Source: an uncultured Anaerobiospirillum sp. (GTDB lineage Bacteria > Pseudomonadota > Gammaproteobacteria > Enterobacterales > Succinivibrionaceae). From it: a stretch of 56,654 nucleotides of DNA. This document shows, one piece after another, positions 28,483-38,467 of the stretch (position 1 is its first letter; each line of letters begins with the position of its first letter). The notes under the pieces are model-generated. The model did no database searches and was not told the DNA's origin. It saw only the letters and a program-made list of their open reading frames with translations. The translations under genes and the position numbers were made by a program. The stretch covers positions 1 through 56,654 of the forward strand of contig CALXNP010000003.1 in assembly GCA_944389785.1 (NCBI GenBank), in the 5' to 3' direction.

Positions 28483-30592
28483 AGCTAGCACAAGTAAGCT
28501 TAAAAGTTTTTTATTAATCTTTAGTTTGATATTTTTGGTAATAGCTACATCTTTTGTGCTTTATTTTAATGGTCAAAGAGTTAAAGAGCCTTTGATTAAA
28601 TATATAAAAGATCATACAGGTCTTGAGCTGCAGATTGAAAATGTAGATTTTTCTTTACTATATCCAAACACTATCAGCCTTAGCAATGTTGCTTTTAACA
28701 GTGTAAATATTGGAAGTTTATACATTGAATATGATGCTGTAGATTTTTTATTTAATAATAAACTTTATATTAAAGACTTATATTTAAATAACTTAAGTTA
28801 TGATGCCAAAGATCAAGAAAATATAGAACAAAGCTTAGCACAATTTACGGATTTTAAAGTTCAAAGTTTAAGAATTGAGAACTCAAACTTTGAAGTATTT
28901 AATATTAAAGCAAAGAACTCCAATTTACAGCTTAATAATGTTTCTTTTGTTGAAGGTAAGCTTAGTGCTGATAGTGGTAATCTTAATTTACAAAAAATTA
29001 CTGCAAGTCCTTATGAACAATATAAACTTAGAGCTCTAAGTTTTGATTATACTAAACAAAACAAATTTTATCTTTGTACCAATTTTTATGCTCAACTACT
29101 AGGTGGTACTATTAATAGTAATCAAGTTTTAATTGATATTAGCACTTCTAACTTACAGTTTGATGAGCTTTATGCTGCTAAATTAATTATTAAAGATCTT
29201 AAAAAGCTAGATAGTAAACTAAAACTTAGTGCAAATAAGTTTTATAGTACCAATCTTGGAATATTTTTAAATGACTTAAATTTAAATAATATTAATGGTA
29301 ATGGCTTAAATCTAAATCTTACTAACAATGATCTTAGCTTTGTAGATTTTAATGCTAATATAGATGAAATTGCTGCTTTAAAGCTAGCTTTAGGTTTAAC
29401 TGAAAATAAAGTTAAATTAAATTTAAAAGATAAAGTACTTTATGTAAGTCTTAATTCAAATTTTCTTGAAGGTAAAGTTAAAACACAAACTACTTTAGAC
29501 TTTAATGAACATAAGCTCTATTTTGATGATTTAAGTATTAATAATACTAAGTTTGAATTTAATTTAGAGCATTTAAATTTTATAAAAAAATTATCCCAAC
29601 TTTATAATATCACCTTAAAATCTTTTGAACTTAATAATCTTAATATTCTATCTTTTGTTAATAAATTACCTATTTCTATTGAGAAACTTAATATTAATGG
29701 ATCAAATCTCAATATTAAGGATACTAAGATTATAGAAAGTAAAGCAGGTATTATTAGTATTGATGCCACTAATATTCTTTATTCTGATCTCTATATTAAA
29801 AACATAACTACTATTGCAACATTAAGCTCTGATGTCATTAACTTGTCTATACCTAATATTGAATTTAAAAACTCACATATGTCAGGTGCTCTTACTCTAT
29901 CGCAAAAAAATGGACAAAGTTTTATGTTAGCTAGTGCTAGTGATTTTGATCTATCTGATCTAAATTCAAATCTTATACCTAATATTTTTTATGGTAAAGT
30001 TTCATTTGATTTAGACTTTAGAAGTAAAGGTAAAGATATTTTAAAAAACGCTCAAGGTAGCTTTAATCTTGTTGCTGATGAAGTTTTAATCTCACGTTTT
30101 GGTCTTGATTTGATTAATGGTGGTGATAGCAAAACACGTACTTTAACCCCTAAACAATTATATGAAGCATTATTTATTAGTGATGTAGGTATATATAATC
30201 TAAAAACAGATGCTAGTTTAAATGCTAACAAACTAAATTTAAAATCAAAATTTAATTTGACCTCAAATCAAGTTGATGCAAATTTTAATTTTGATCTAAA
30301 TAAACTAAATATTATAGGTAATGCTCTATTTTCTTCTAATATCTATGATAATAAAACGACTTTAACCTTTGATGGTAATTATCCTGATATAAAAATAAAG
30401 TTAACTCCTATAAACAGACAAACCAAACTTGCAGGCTTATTTAACACTAATGAACATAAAAAAGATGAGCTTGTCACATTTAATTTTATTAAAATAAGTA
30501 GTAAACTTGCTAAAATTTACCAAGAAATTGATACCTTACTTTTGCAAAAGCAAAAGCAAAGAGCAAAAACCTCTAAAAATACTAAAAACTAG
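28463..30592 (+). CDS. AsmA-like membrane-anchored envelope protein
   Basis: A 709-residue protein with one N-terminal membrane helix (about residues 15-37) and a long periplasmic part rich in short, repetitive beta strands (LNLNNINGNGLNLNLTNN style). It opens with the AsmA-type pattern: VKEPLIKYIKDHTGLELQIENVDFSLLYPNTISLSNVAF. The C-terminus has the AsmA_2-like block GKVSFDLDFRSKGKDILKNAQGSFNLVADEV...LYNLKTDASL. Family members (AsmA, TamB, YhdP, YicH) are bridge-like proteins involved in phospholipid transport or outer-membrane homeostasis. Which one this is cannot be told; YicH lies near recG in E. coli. The ATG at 28463 is inside the end of recG with GGAG at 28455-28458. Confidence 0.75.
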   Translation: MTSLKSKASTSKLKSFLLIFSLIFLVIATSFVLYFNGQRVKEPLIKYIKDHTGLELQIENVDFSLLYPNTISLSNVAFNSVNIGSLYIEYDAVDFLFNNKLYIKDLYLNNLSYDAKDQENIEQSLAQFTDFKVQSLRIENSNFEVFNIKAKNSNLQLNNVSFVEGKLSADSGNLNLQKITASPYEQYKLRALSFDYTKQNKFYLCTNFYAQLLGGTINSNQVLIDISTSNLQFDELYAAKLIIKDLKKLDSKLKLSANKFYSTNLGIFLNDLNLNNINGNGLNLNLTNNDLSFVDFNANIDEIAALKLALGLTENKVKLNLKDKVLYVSLNSNFLEGKVKTQTTLDFNEHKLYFDDLSINNTKFEFNLEHLNFIKKLSQLYNITLKSFELNNLNILSFVNKLPISIEKLNINGSNLNIKDTKIIESKAGIISIDATNILYSDLYIKNITTIATLSSDVINLSIPNIEFKNSHMSGALTLSQKNGQSFMLASASDFDLSDLNSNLIPNIFYGKVSFDLDFRSKGKDILKNAQGSFNLVADEVLISRFGLDLINGGDSKTRTLTPKQLYEALFISDVGIYNLKTDASLNANKLNLKSKFNLTSNQVDANFNFDLNKLNIIGNALFSSNIYDNKTTLTFDGNYPDIKIKLTPINRQTKLAGLFNTNEHKKDELVTFNFIKISSKLAKIYQEIDTLLLQKQKQRAKTSKNTKN

Positions 30593-30601
30593 GTAATAAT
30601 C

Positions 30602-31525
30602 GTGGATTTAATTAAATATTTTATAAATAAAATTAAAAAAGATAATATCTTTTTAGAAGCAGCATCATTGTCATACACAACTACCTTAGCATTAGTGCCT
30701 GCTCTAACTGTAATTTTATCTATCTTTACAATGATTCCTGCTTTTGAGCCTTTAAAAGAAGAGCTTAAAAACTTTGCTACATCAAACTTTTTACCTGTAT
30801 TTTCCTCTGCTGTTGCAGACTATATAGATCTTTTTATTTCAAAAGCGGCTCAAATGACAATTACAGGTATTATTGCTTTATTTGTCATATCATTATTGCT
30901 AATTAGATCAGTAGATACTACTATTAATAAAATCTTCAAAGGTGGCAAACGTAAACTCTCTATGACCTTTGCTATTTATTGGACTTTATTAACTGTGGGA
31001 CCTTTGGCTTTAGGTATTATTATCTCCCTAAGCTCACGCTTAATTGCTCTTTCTTTAATGTATGATAATAATGAATTAAGCTTATCAATAAGATTTATTT
31101 ATCTAATAACTCCTATTATTATAGAGCTCATAGTATTTTGTGCTATTTATATGATTGTACCAACAGTTAATGTTAGATTTAAAGATGCCCTATTAACTGC
31201 TATTTTAGTTACTGTAGCTTTTGAACTAGCTAAAAAGATTTTCTCAATATTTATTCTAAATTTTTCATCATATGAAACTATTTATGGAGCTTTAGCTGCT
31301 ATTCCTGTTGTTATGATTTGGATTAATATCAATTGGATTTTAACTTTAATTGGTGCTCAATTTTGCTCTTCTTTACACTTAGCTCGTAAAGGTACTGGTG
31401 AAGATGTACCAAAATCAATCTTAAGTTTGGCTCAAGCTACAGGAGATATTGTAGGTTCATCTGTACATATAGCTAATAAACACAAAAAACGTATAAAAAT
31501 TAAAGTTAGTGAACTTGATGAGTAA
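30602..31525 (+). CDS. YihY/BrkB-family inner membrane protein
   Basis: A 307-residue polytopic protein of the YihY (UPF0761, Virul_fac_BrkB) family. Typical sequence includes the N-terminal FLEAASLSYTTTLALVPALTVILSIF, SVDTTINKIF and the YGALAAIPVVMIWININWILTLIGAQ helix near the end. There are about six membrane segments and a basic, hydrophilic C-terminal tail. Function is unproven, despite the old label of ribonuclease BN. The start is a GTG at 30602 with TAGG at 30590-30593, nine bases after the previous stop. It is the last gene of the pepP-pssA-recG-asmA-like-yihY run. Confidence 0.85.
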   Translation: MDLIKYFINKIKKDNIFLEAASLSYTTTLALVPALTVILSIFTMIPAFEPLKEELKNFATSNFLPVFSSAVADYIDLFISKAAQMTITGIIALFVISLLLIRSVDTTINKIFKGGKRKLSMTFAIYWTLLTVGPLALGIIISLSSRLIALSLMYDNNELSLSIRFIYLITPIIIELIVFCAIYMIVPTVNVRFKDALLTAILVTVAFELAKKIFSIFILNFSSYETIYGALAAIPVVMIWININWILTLIGAQFCSSLHLARKGTGEDVPKSILSLAQATGDIVGSSVHIANKHKKRIKIKVSELDE

Positions 31526-31578
31526 TATTGGCTAATAAGCAGATAAATTTTAGAACGAACTTTACAAGTTTTGTAATT

Positions 31579-31606
31579 TACTCCACCTAAGTTCTTAGGT
31601 GGAGTA
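31579..31606. terminator. Bidirectional terminator between yihY and glnA
   Basis: TACTCCACCTAA (31579-31590) and TTAGGTGGAGTA (31595-31606) form a perfect 12-bp hairpin with a GTTC tetraloop, placed between two convergent stops. Confidence 0.75.
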
Positions 31607-31616
31607 TTTAGATTAA

Positions 31617-33026
31617 TTAAAGACTATAGTATAACTCAAACTCAACAGGATGTGGGGCATTCATAACCTTTGAGCTTTCTTCACGCTTAATATCAATATA
31701 AGCTTTAATCATATCCTCAGAGAAGACACCGCCTTCGGTTAAGAAATCATGATCAGCTTCTAGTGCATCTAAAGCTTCTGCTAAAGAGCCACATACTTGT
31801 GGAATATGATCAGCCTCCTCAGGTGGTAAATCATAAAGATTTTTATCCATAGGATCGCCTGGATTAATTCTATTATTAATACCATCAAGACCTGCCATTA
31901 ACATAGCAGCAAAGGCTAAATATGGATTGGCAGTACAATCTGGGAATCTTACTTCAATATGTGCTGTCTTTGGATTTTGAGCATATGGAATACGTATTGA
32001 AGCAGAGCGATTTGAAGCAGAGTATGCCAACATCACAGGAGCTTCAAAATGAGGAATTAAACGTTTGTATGAGTTAGTTGATGGATTGGTAAAAGCATTA
32101 AGTGCTTTAGCATGCTTAATAATACCACCAATATACCATAAAGCTTCTTGAGACAAACCACCATACATGTTACCAGCAAAAATATTTCTACCATCTTTAA
32201 CAATAGATTGATGGCAATGCATACCAGAACCATTGTCTCCTACAATTGGTTTTGGCATAAAAGTAGCGGTCTTACCATATTGATTAGCCACATTATGTAC
32301 TACATACTTATAAAGCATAACTTCATCTGCCTTATTAGTTAATGTATTAAACTTAGTAGCAATTTCATTTTGTCCAGCAGTAGCAACTTCATGGTGATGA
32401 GCTTCAATAACTAGACCAAACTCTTCCATTACTAAGCACATTGCTGATCTGATATCTTGTGATGAATCTACAGGAGGTACAGGGAAATAACCACCTTTAA
32501 CAAAAGGACGGTGACCTAAATTACCATCTTCATAATCTGTATCACTATTCCAAGCTGCTTCATAATCATCAACTTGATACATTGAACCACCCATAGTGGT
32601 CTTAAATTTAACATCATCAAATAAGAAAAATTCAGGTTCAGGACCAAATAAAGCATCATCACCAATACCTGTTGATCTTAAATAATCCTCTGCTCTTTTA
32701 GCTACTGATCTAGGATCACGATCATAACCATTCATAGTATCAGCTTCAAGAACATCACAGCGAATAATGATAGTTGGGTCAGCAAAAAAAGGATCTAAAT
32801 GCACTGAGTTTACATCAGGCATTAAAATCATATCAGATTTATCTACACCCTTCCAACCTACAAAAGAAGATCCATCAAATAGCTTACCCTCAGTAAAGAA
32901 CTCATCTGTTACCATTCTTGCAGGAATAGTAATATGTTGCTCCTTACCCTTTGAGTCGGTAATTCTTAAATCAGCGAATTTTACCTTGTGATCAGCTATA
33001 ATTTGCATCACGTCAGCTACTGTCAT
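31617..33026 (-). CDS. glnA: Glutamine synthetase type I
   Basis: ATP-dependent synthesis of glutamine from glutamate and ammonia; a dodecamer. It has 469 residues, identical in length to E. coli GlnA. Motifs include [31 protein letters not shown], the [15 protein letters not shown] metal/ammonia site, [10 protein letters not shown] (ATP), and [20 protein letters not shown]. The adenylylation site NLYDLPPEE is intact, with Tyr398 counting Met (Tyr397 in E. coli numbering), so GlnE-type control is likely. glnL and glnG are not downstream but beyond the divergent typA. The upstream region carries a strong dyad (33108-33138) but no sigma-54 motif that I can see. Confidence 0.98.
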   Translation of the reverse strand: MTVADVMQIIADHKVKFADLRITDSKGKEQHITIPARMVTDEFFTEGKLFDGSSFVGWKGVDKSDMILMPDVNSVHLDPFFADPTIIIRCDVLEADTMNGYDRDPRSVAKRAEDYLRSTGIGDDALFGPEPEFFLFDDVKFKTTMGGSMYQVDDYEAAWNSDTDYEDGNLGHRPFVKGGYFPVPPVDSSQDIRSAMCLVMEEFGLVIEAHHHEVATAGQNEIATKFNTLTNKADEVMLYKYVVHNVANQYGKTATFMPKPIVGDNGSGMHCHQSIVKDGRNIFAGNMYGGLSQEALWYIGGIIKHAKALNAFTNPSTNSYKRLIPHFEAPVMLAYSASNRSASIRIPYAQNPKTAHIEVRFPDCTANPYLAFAAMLMAGLDGINNRINPGDPMDKNLYDLPPEEADHIPQVCGSLAEALDALEADHDFLTEGGVFSEDMIKAYIDIKREESSKVMNAPHPVEFELYYSL

Positions 33027-33092
33027 ACTTTTTGCTTCTCCAATTTTTAATTTAGACTAGAACTAAAAGATTAAGCTTTAATTAAGACCATA

Positions 33093-33138
33093 ATTATACA
33101 ATTTTAACATATTTTACACGTTTATAATGTAAAACATG
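33093..33138 (-). promoter_or_regulatory. Candidate glnA promoter and operator dyad
   Basis: On the minus strand a -10 box TATAAT occupies 33093-33098. Ten bases upstream is an inverted repeat with 11-bp arms and one mismatch: CATATTTTACA (33108-33118) and TGTAAAACATG (33128-33138), separated by 9 bp. It overlaps the place of the -35 box. This suggests a dimeric regulator acting at a sigma-70-type promoter. The binding protein is unknown; the sequence does not match the classical NtrC site. Confidence 0.45.
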
Positions 33139-33537
33139 AAATATTAGAACAGTAAATTAAAGAAAAATACTCATACTAATTTGATAATTAAATACGAGCC
33201 TTTAATTATTATGAACTTTTTTAAATAATTACTTTTAAGTAGTTATTTATTTAGCTTTATGAATTTATTAAATTAATTTTTTCTTAAAAAAGAATAAAAT
33301 AAAAATTCAATCTAGCATTGAATATATATAAAATCAAGGAATACTAAAATAATTGTTGTTATCATGCACCAATAATTTACACATTAACTTAAAAATAGAA
33401 CGTTAAATTATTATTGATACAATTTATATATTTGTTAATCATACTAAAAATATTCTACTTTATTTTAGATATGCACAATTGACATAAAAAATCTATGATC
33501 AAAGTAGATATATTGTGTATTTTTTTAGAAAAAATAC
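33139..33537. other. glnA-typA intergenic remainder
   Basis: About 400 bp of AT-rich DNA with no coding frame. A TGCACCA half site near 33365 and ATGCAC near 33472 resemble halves of NtrC sites but have no partner half at the right distance. Nothing else can be supported. Confidence 0.35.
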
Positions 33538-33543
33538 TATAAT
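33513..33543 (+). promoter_or_regulatory. Probable typA promoter
   Basis: TATAAT at 33538-33543 is preceded by TTGTGT at 33513-33518 with a 19-bp spacer, about 70 bp before the typA ATG. The -10 is perfect; the -35 is weak. Confidence 0.45.
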
Positions 33544-33615
33544 AGCAAACTAATTTCTGAAATTTACTTAATTCTTTTATTCCCTTTAACTTCAATTTAT
33601 ATAAAAAGGTTTGAC

Positions 33616-35457
33616 ATGGACGTTCAAAAAATACGCAATATTGCGATCATTGCGCATGTTGATCATGGTAAAACAACATTAGTTGATAAACTTTTAAAAC
33701 AATCAGGAACTCTTGACCGTAATGAGGTTACTCAAGAGCGTATCATGGATTCAAATGCCATTGAAAAAGAACGTGGTATTACTATCTTATCTAAAAATAC
33801 AGCTATAAACTGGAATGACTATAGAATTAACATAGTAGACACACCAGGACATGCTGATTTTGGTGGAGAAGTAGAGCGTGTTATGTCTATGGTAGATAGT
33901 GTATTACTGTTAGTAGATGCTGTAGACGGTCCTATGCCTCAAACTCGCTTTGTGACACAAAAAGCTTTTGCTAAAGGTTTAAAGCCTATAGTTGTAATTA
34001 ATAAATGTGATAGACCAGGTGCTAGACCAGATTGGGTAATAGATCAAGTTTTTGATCTTTTTGATAATCTTGGAGCTACTGATGAACAACTTGATTTCCC
34101 TATAGTATATGCTTCTGCTTTATCAGGTTGGGCTAGTTTAGATCTAAATGAACCTAGTGATTCTATGGAGCCATTATTTAAAACTATTGTAGATCGCGTT
34201 GCCCCTCCTAACGCTAATACCCAAGGTCCATTACAAATGCAAATTAGCTCTTTGGATTTTACCTCATATGTAGGTGTAATTGGTGTTGGTCGCATTACTC
34301 GAGGCACAGTTAAGCCAAATCAAAGTGTTGTGATAGCATCAGCAGATGGCAGCACTCGTCAAGGTAAAGTAGGTCAAGTTTTAGGTTATTTGGGACTTAG
34401 ACGTACTGAAGTTGATGAGGCAAGTGCTGGTGATATTATTGCAATTACAGGTCTAGGTGAACTTAAGATCTCAGATACTATATGTGCTAGCAATGCAGTA
34501 GAACCTCTACCTCCTTTATCTGTAGATGAGCCTACTGTTTCTATGAACTTTTGTGTAAATACCTCTCCTTTTGCAGGTAAAGAAGGTAAGTTTATTACAT
34601 CAAGAAATATTGAGGAACGCTTAAGACAAGAGCTAGTACACAATGTAGCTTTACGTGTTGAAAATACTGCTGATGCAGATAGATTTAAAGTTTCAGGCCG
34701 TGGTGAACTACATCTATCAGTATTAATTGAACAAATGCGTAGAGAAGGTTATGAACTTGCAGTATCAAGACCTGAAGTTATTTTACATAAAGATGAAAAT
34801 GGTAAATTAAAAGAACCTTATGAGGTATTAACACTTGATTTACCAGAAGATTGCCAAGGCTCTGTTATGGAAGAATTAGGCAGACGTAAAGGTGATCTTA
34901 AAAATATGAGTCCAGATGGTAAGGGTAGAGTAAGATTAGACTACAGAATTCCTGCTCGTGGTTTAATTGGTTTCCAAACTCTTTATCTAACCTTAACATC
35001 AGGTACAGGTCTAATGTATCATACCTTTGATGCTTATGATGATTATGTTGGTGGCTCAATAGGAGAGCGTATTAATGGTGTATTAATTTCAAACGACACT
35101 GGTAAAGCAGTACCTTATGCTCTTTGGTTCCTGCAAGAACGTGGACGTTTATTTGTAGATGCAGGTGAAGAATGTTATGAGGGTCAAATAATTGGTTTGC
35201 ATAACAGAGGTAATGACTTAACTGTAAACTGCTTAAAGACTAAAAAACTTACTAATGTTAGAGCTGCTGGTTCTGATGATAATATCATCTTAACTCCTGC
35301 TATCCATATGACATTAGAGCAAGCTTTAGAATTTATTAATGAAGATGAATTAGTTGAAGTAACTCCAAAAAGCATACGTATTCGCAAAAAATATCTATCA
35401 GAATTAGAAAGAGTACGTGCTTTTAGAGCTGCTGGTGGTAAAAAAGCTGAAGCTTAA
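33616..35457 (+). CDS. typA: Ribosome-associated GTPase TypA/BipA
   Basis: Translational GTPase that binds the ribosome and supports large-subunit assembly and growth at low temperature. It has 613 residues. G motifs are [15 protein letters not shown] (G1), ERGITI (G2), DTPGH (G3), [10 protein letters not shown] (G4) and SAL (G5). An EF-G-like domain II/III/V follows, then the BipA-specific C-terminal domain with [34 protein letters not shown]. It is divergent from glnA, as in E. coli. Confidence 0.97.
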   Translation: MDVQKIRNIAIIAHVDHGKTTLVDKLLKQSGTLDRNEVTQERIMDSNAIEKERGITILSKNTAINWNDYRINIVDTPGHADFGGEVERVMSMVDSVLLLVDAVDGPMPQTRFVTQKAFAKGLKPIVVINKCDRPGARPDWVIDQVFDLFDNLGATDEQLDFPIVYASALSGWASLDLNEPSDSMEPLFKTIVDRVAPPNANTQGPLQMQISSLDFTSYVGVIGVGRITRGTVKPNQSVVIASADGSTRQGKVGQVLGYLGLRRTEVDEASAGDIIAITGLGELKISDTICASNAVEPLPPLSVDEPTVSMNFCVNTSPFAGKEGKFITSRNIEERLRQELVHNVALRVENTADADRFKVSGRGELHLSVLIEQMRREGYELAVSRPEVILHKDENGKLKEPYEVLTLDLPEDCQGSVMEELGRRKGDLKNMSPDGKGRVRLDYRIPARGLIGFQTLYLTLTSGTGLMYHTFDAYDDYVGGSIGERINGVLISNDTGKAVPYALWFLQERGRLFVDAGEECYEGQIIGLHNRGNDLTVNCLKTKKLTNVRAAGSDDNIILTPAIHMTLEQALEFINEDELVEVTPKSIRIRKKYLSELERVRAFRAAGGKKAEA

Positions 35458-35478
35458 TTTATTTAAATTATAAATTAA

Positions 35479-35515
35479 AACTAAAAAACTACAATTTATG
35501 AGTAGTTTTTTAGTT
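35479..35515 (+). terminator. typA terminator
   Basis: AACTAAAAAACTAC (35479-35492) and GTAGTTTTTTAGTT (35502-35515) make a perfect 14-bp stem with a 9-nt loop, followed by TTTAA. It separates typA from glnL. Confidence 0.65.
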
Positions 35516-35880
35516 TTTAATTAAATTTCATATATATTCTTAATAAAATTCACCTGTTTTATCTAAAACTATTTGCCTATACTATTATCAACACTTGTTA
35601 AACTTAATAACTAAATTTACTCTTTAAAAGAAATTTTACTTATCACTATTTAAGTTCATAAATAATTAACAATTTTAGCTATAATTAAATTTAGAGTAAT
35701 ATAATAACTATAATTTTCATGCATTAATAGTTAATATAAGTTAAGATATATACAAAAATTAAAGCTTTAAAAAAGAACATTTTTAGTTCTAAATTGGTGC
35801 AATTTTATTTTTTTTTATTTTTTTATTAAAAAACATGTAAATATGCACTATTATTGAACAGAAACTATTTTGAGGTATAT
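35516..35880 (+). promoter_or_regulatory. typA-glnL intergenic region with probable glnL promoter
   Basis: AT-rich non-coding DNA. A -35-like TTAAAA (35826-35831) and -10 TATTAT (35849-35854) with a 17-bp spacer lie 27 bp before the glnL ATG. A GGTGCA (35796-35801) and a TGCAC inside the spacer are too far apart to form a standard NtrC dyad. Otherwise I see nothing in the region. Confidence 0.4.
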
Positions 35881-36963
35881 ATGAACTATGATGCTAAAGA
35901 CATATTAGAAAGTATAAATACAGCTGTATTACTTGCAGATATTCAAATGAGAATTGTTTATGCTAACACTGCAGCAGAACAATTATTAGGTATGTCTGCA
36001 TCAAAGCTTTGTACCATAAAAATCACAGAATTAATTGAAAAACATCAAAAGAATGTTATTGATATTTTCAAAACAGCTGTTAAACCTAATTTTCAGGGTT
36101 TTGTAGCTTCAGATATCATGATTGTATCTGAAGGAGGACACACTCAAAAAGTTGATATGTCCTTGTGTCTTTATACACAAAGACCAAGAGGTATCATCGT
36201 TGAAATGAGATCATTAGATTATCAACAAAAACTTAATGATGATAGACAAAGACGTACACAACATTTAGCTGCAAGAGATCTTGTTCGCAATCTTGCTCAT
36301 GAGATAAAAAACCCATTAGGTGGTATTAGAGGTGCGGCTCAATTACTTGAAATGACATTAGGTAATAGCAGTAATGTGCGTGATTACACTAAAGTTATTA
36401 TTGAGCAAGCTGATAGATTAAAAAATTTAGTGGATATGTTGTTAGGACCTCAAAGACCAAATCCTATGACCTTAGATAATATTCACTATGTAATAGAGAA
36501 GGTGCTTTCACTTGAGAGCATGACTCCTGATATAAAGGTCAGATTTGAAAAAAATTATGATCCTAGCTTACCTGAAATAGATTTAGATGTTGATGCTATG
36601 CAGCAGGCTTTAATTAATATTATAAACAATGCTATACAAGCTCTAAGTGAATCTAATACCAAAAATCCTACAATCAAAATTAAAACAAGAGCTAAACTTG
36701 GAGCTGTACTAAATGGTATTAAATTCCCAACATCAATAGCTATTGATATTACAGATAATGGTCCTGGAATACCAGAAAATATTCAACAAACATTGTTTTA
36801 CCCTATGGTTACATCAAGACAAAATGGTAATGGTCTTGGTCTGTCTATAGCCCAAAGTATAGTTGAAAGACATAAAGGTACCATAGAAGTTAATAGTATC
36901 AAGGGTGAAACTACTTTTACCATTATGTTGCCTATTTTGAAAAAAGGCACTAACATACAGTAA
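35881..36963 (+). CDS. glnL: Nitrogen sensor histidine kinase NtrB/GlnL
   Basis: Cytoplasmic PII-controlled kinase/phosphatase for NtrC. It has 360 residues when begun at the ATG at 35881 (GAGG at 35872-35875); the frame extends upstream to a TTG at 35854 without support. It has an N-terminal PAS domain (INTAVLLADIQMRIVYANTAAEQLLG), the HisKA motif RNLAHEIKNPLGGIRGAAQLLE with His140 (E. coli His139), the N box INNAIQAL, G1 DNGPGIP and G2 GNGLGLSIAQSIVERHKGTIEV. All catalytic motifs look intact, in contrast to its partner GlnG. It is followed 20 bases later by glnG. Confidence 0.95.
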   Translation: MNYDAKDILESINTAVLLADIQMRIVYANTAAEQLLGMSASKLCTIKITELIEKHQKNVIDIFKTAVKPNFQGFVASDIMIVSEGGHTQKVDMSLCLYTQRPRGIIVEMRSLDYQQKLNDDRQRRTQHLAARDLVRNLAHEIKNPLGGIRGAAQLLEMTLGNSSNVRDYTKVIIEQADRLKNLVDMLLGPQRPNPMTLDNIHYVIEKVLSLESMTPDIKVRFEKNYDPSLPEIDLDVDAMQQALINIINNAIQALSESNTKNPTIKIKTRAKLGAVLNGIKFPTSIAIDITDNGPGIPENIQQTLFYPMVTSRQNGNGLGLSIAQSIVERHKGTIEVNSIKGETTFTIMLPILKKGTNIQ

Positions 36964-36983
36964 GAAAAAAGAGGAAAATAAAT

Positions 36984-38423
36984 ATGGATCCTATTATATG
37001 GGTTATAGATGATGACAATAGTATACGTTTTGTTTTTGGCAAAGCTCTTGAAGTTAATCATATAACACATAGACTCTTTGAAAGTGCTGAAGATGCTCTT
37101 GAAGCTATTAAGGATCAAACTCCTGATGTAATTGTTTCTGATATCAAAATGCCAGGTCTTGATGGATTATCTCTGATCAAAAAAGTACATGAAATTGATG
37201 AAAACATTCCTTTTATTATTATGACAGCTCACAGTGATCTCACTGCAGCTATTGACTCTTATGAAAGTGGTACTTTTGAGTATTTACCAAAACCTTTTGA
37301 TATAGAAGCAGCTATATCTGTAATAAGACGTGCTGTAGTACATAGAGTAAATATGTTAAAGCGTCTTAAACAACCATATACACAAGATGCCAATCTTTTA
37401 CAAGCTGAAGCATCTGCAGAGATTATTGGAAAATCTCCTGCAATGCAAGAAGTGTTTAAATTTATAGGAAGAGTTTCTAAAGCAGAAGTTCCTGTTTTAA
37501 TCCATGGTGAAGTAGGTACAGGCCGTGAACTTGTAGCTCAAGCTTTACACAATCATTCAGAAAGAAAAGATCATAAATTTGTCTCTGTAAATATAAGCTC
37601 TCTACCTCAAGCTTCTATAGAACAAGAACTTTTTGGTAAAATTGATGACGAGGAAAATACTGAGCCTTGTGCTGTTGTAAGAGCTCAAAATGGTACTCTA
37701 TTTATCAATGAAATTTGTGATATGCCTCTTGACGCTCAAACAAGATTATTACAAATTTTACATAGCAATGAGTTTTTCCCTGTAGGTGCTAACAAGCCTG
37801 TAGCTACTAATATACGTGTAATAGCAGCTTCTTCAAAAAATCTACAAGAACGTGTAAATAATGGCAGCTTTATGTCTGATCTCTATTATAGATTGAATAT
37901 CATACACATTGATATGCCACCACTTAGAGATAGAAATAATGATATTCCTATGCTAGCCAAACACTTTTTAACTCAAAGTGCCCTTAAAAATAATACAGAA
38001 CCTAAAAAACTTACCTCTGAGGTTTTGGTTTTCTTATGCAGACAGCCTTGGCCTGGTAATGTAAGACAATTAAAGAATTTATGTAAATACCTAACTATTA
38101 TGGTAACAGGCAGAGATATTCAATTATCTGATTTACCATCTGAGTTCTTACATGCTAAACAAGAGCAAGAACGCATCTCTACATCTATTACAGGCACCTC
38201 AAAAGAACCAACTTCTTGGCAAGAACAATTGCGTAATTGGGTCGACGATAGATTAAAGGCAGGTGAGAAAGACATTTTATCAGAAGCAGAACCAGAATTT
38301 GAACGTGTATTATTAGAAGCTGCCTTAGCCTTTACTGGTAATCATAAACAAGAAAGTGCCAAACTTTTAGGCTGGGGTAGAAATACTTTAACACGTAAAA
38401 TAAAAGATTTAAATATTAAATAA
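36984..38423 (+). CDS. glnG: NtrC/GlnG-family response regulator with a degenerate sigma-54 activation domain
   Basis: Response regulator of the NtrB-NtrC pair, 479 residues. The receiver is intact (VIDDDNS; SDIKMPG with phospho-acceptor Asp53; TAHSDL; LPKPFD). The AAA+ domain is recognisable (ELFG; ARNVRQL-type PWPGNVRQLKNLCKYLT; SDLYYRLNIIHIDMPPLRDR). It differs at decisive points: Walker A reads GEVGTGRE, with Arg181 for Lys; Walker B reads LFINEI, with Asn242 for Asp; and residues 219-236, where GAFTGA should be, read KIDDEENTEP and on, four residues shorter and without the motif. The C-terminal Fis-type helix-turn-helix (NHKQESAKLLGWGRNTLTRKIKDLNI) is intact. Inference: a DNA-binding phospho-switch that cannot remodel sigma-54 holoenzyme, comparable to the GAFTGA-less NtrC of Rhodobacter. 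Confidence 0.9.
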   Translation: MDPIIWVIDDDNSIRFVFGKALEVNHITHRLFESAEDALEAIKDQTPDVIVSDIKMPGLDGLSLIKKVHEIDENIPFIIMTAHSDLTAAIDSYESGTFEYLPKPFDIEAAISVIRRAVVHRVNMLKRLKQPYTQDANLLQAEASAEIIGKSPAMQEVFKFIGRVSKAEVPVLIHGEVGTGRELVAQALHNHSERKDHKFVSVNISSLPQASIEQELFGKIDDEENTEPCAVVRAQNGTLFINEICDMPLDAQTRLLQILHSNEFFPVGANKPVATNIRVIAASSKNLQERVNNGSFMSDLYYRLNIIHIDMPPLRDRNNDIPMLAKHFLTQSALKNNTEPKKLTSEVLVFLCRQPWPGNVRQLKNLCKYLTIMVTGRDIQLSDLPSEFLHAKQEQERISTSITGTSKEPTSWQEQLRNWVDDRLKAGEKDILSEAEPEFERVLLEAALAFTGNHKQESAKLLGWGRNTLTRKIKDLNIK

Positions 38424-38439
38424 TTACACCTCTGAAGTT

Positions 38440-38467
38440 AATCCCTAGTAATAATTTACTAGGGATT
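38440..38467 (+). terminator. glnLG terminator
   Basis: AATCCCTAGTA (38440-38450) and TACTAGGGATT (38457-38467) form a perfect 11-bp stem with a 6-nt loop followed by a short T tract. Classical intrinsic terminator. Confidence 0.8.

Noticed and set aside
33360..35850. TGCAC or GGTGCA half sites near 33365, 33472, 35796 and 35843 as NtrC sites.
   Set aside because: None forms a dyad with the required spacing; short half sites are expected by chance.
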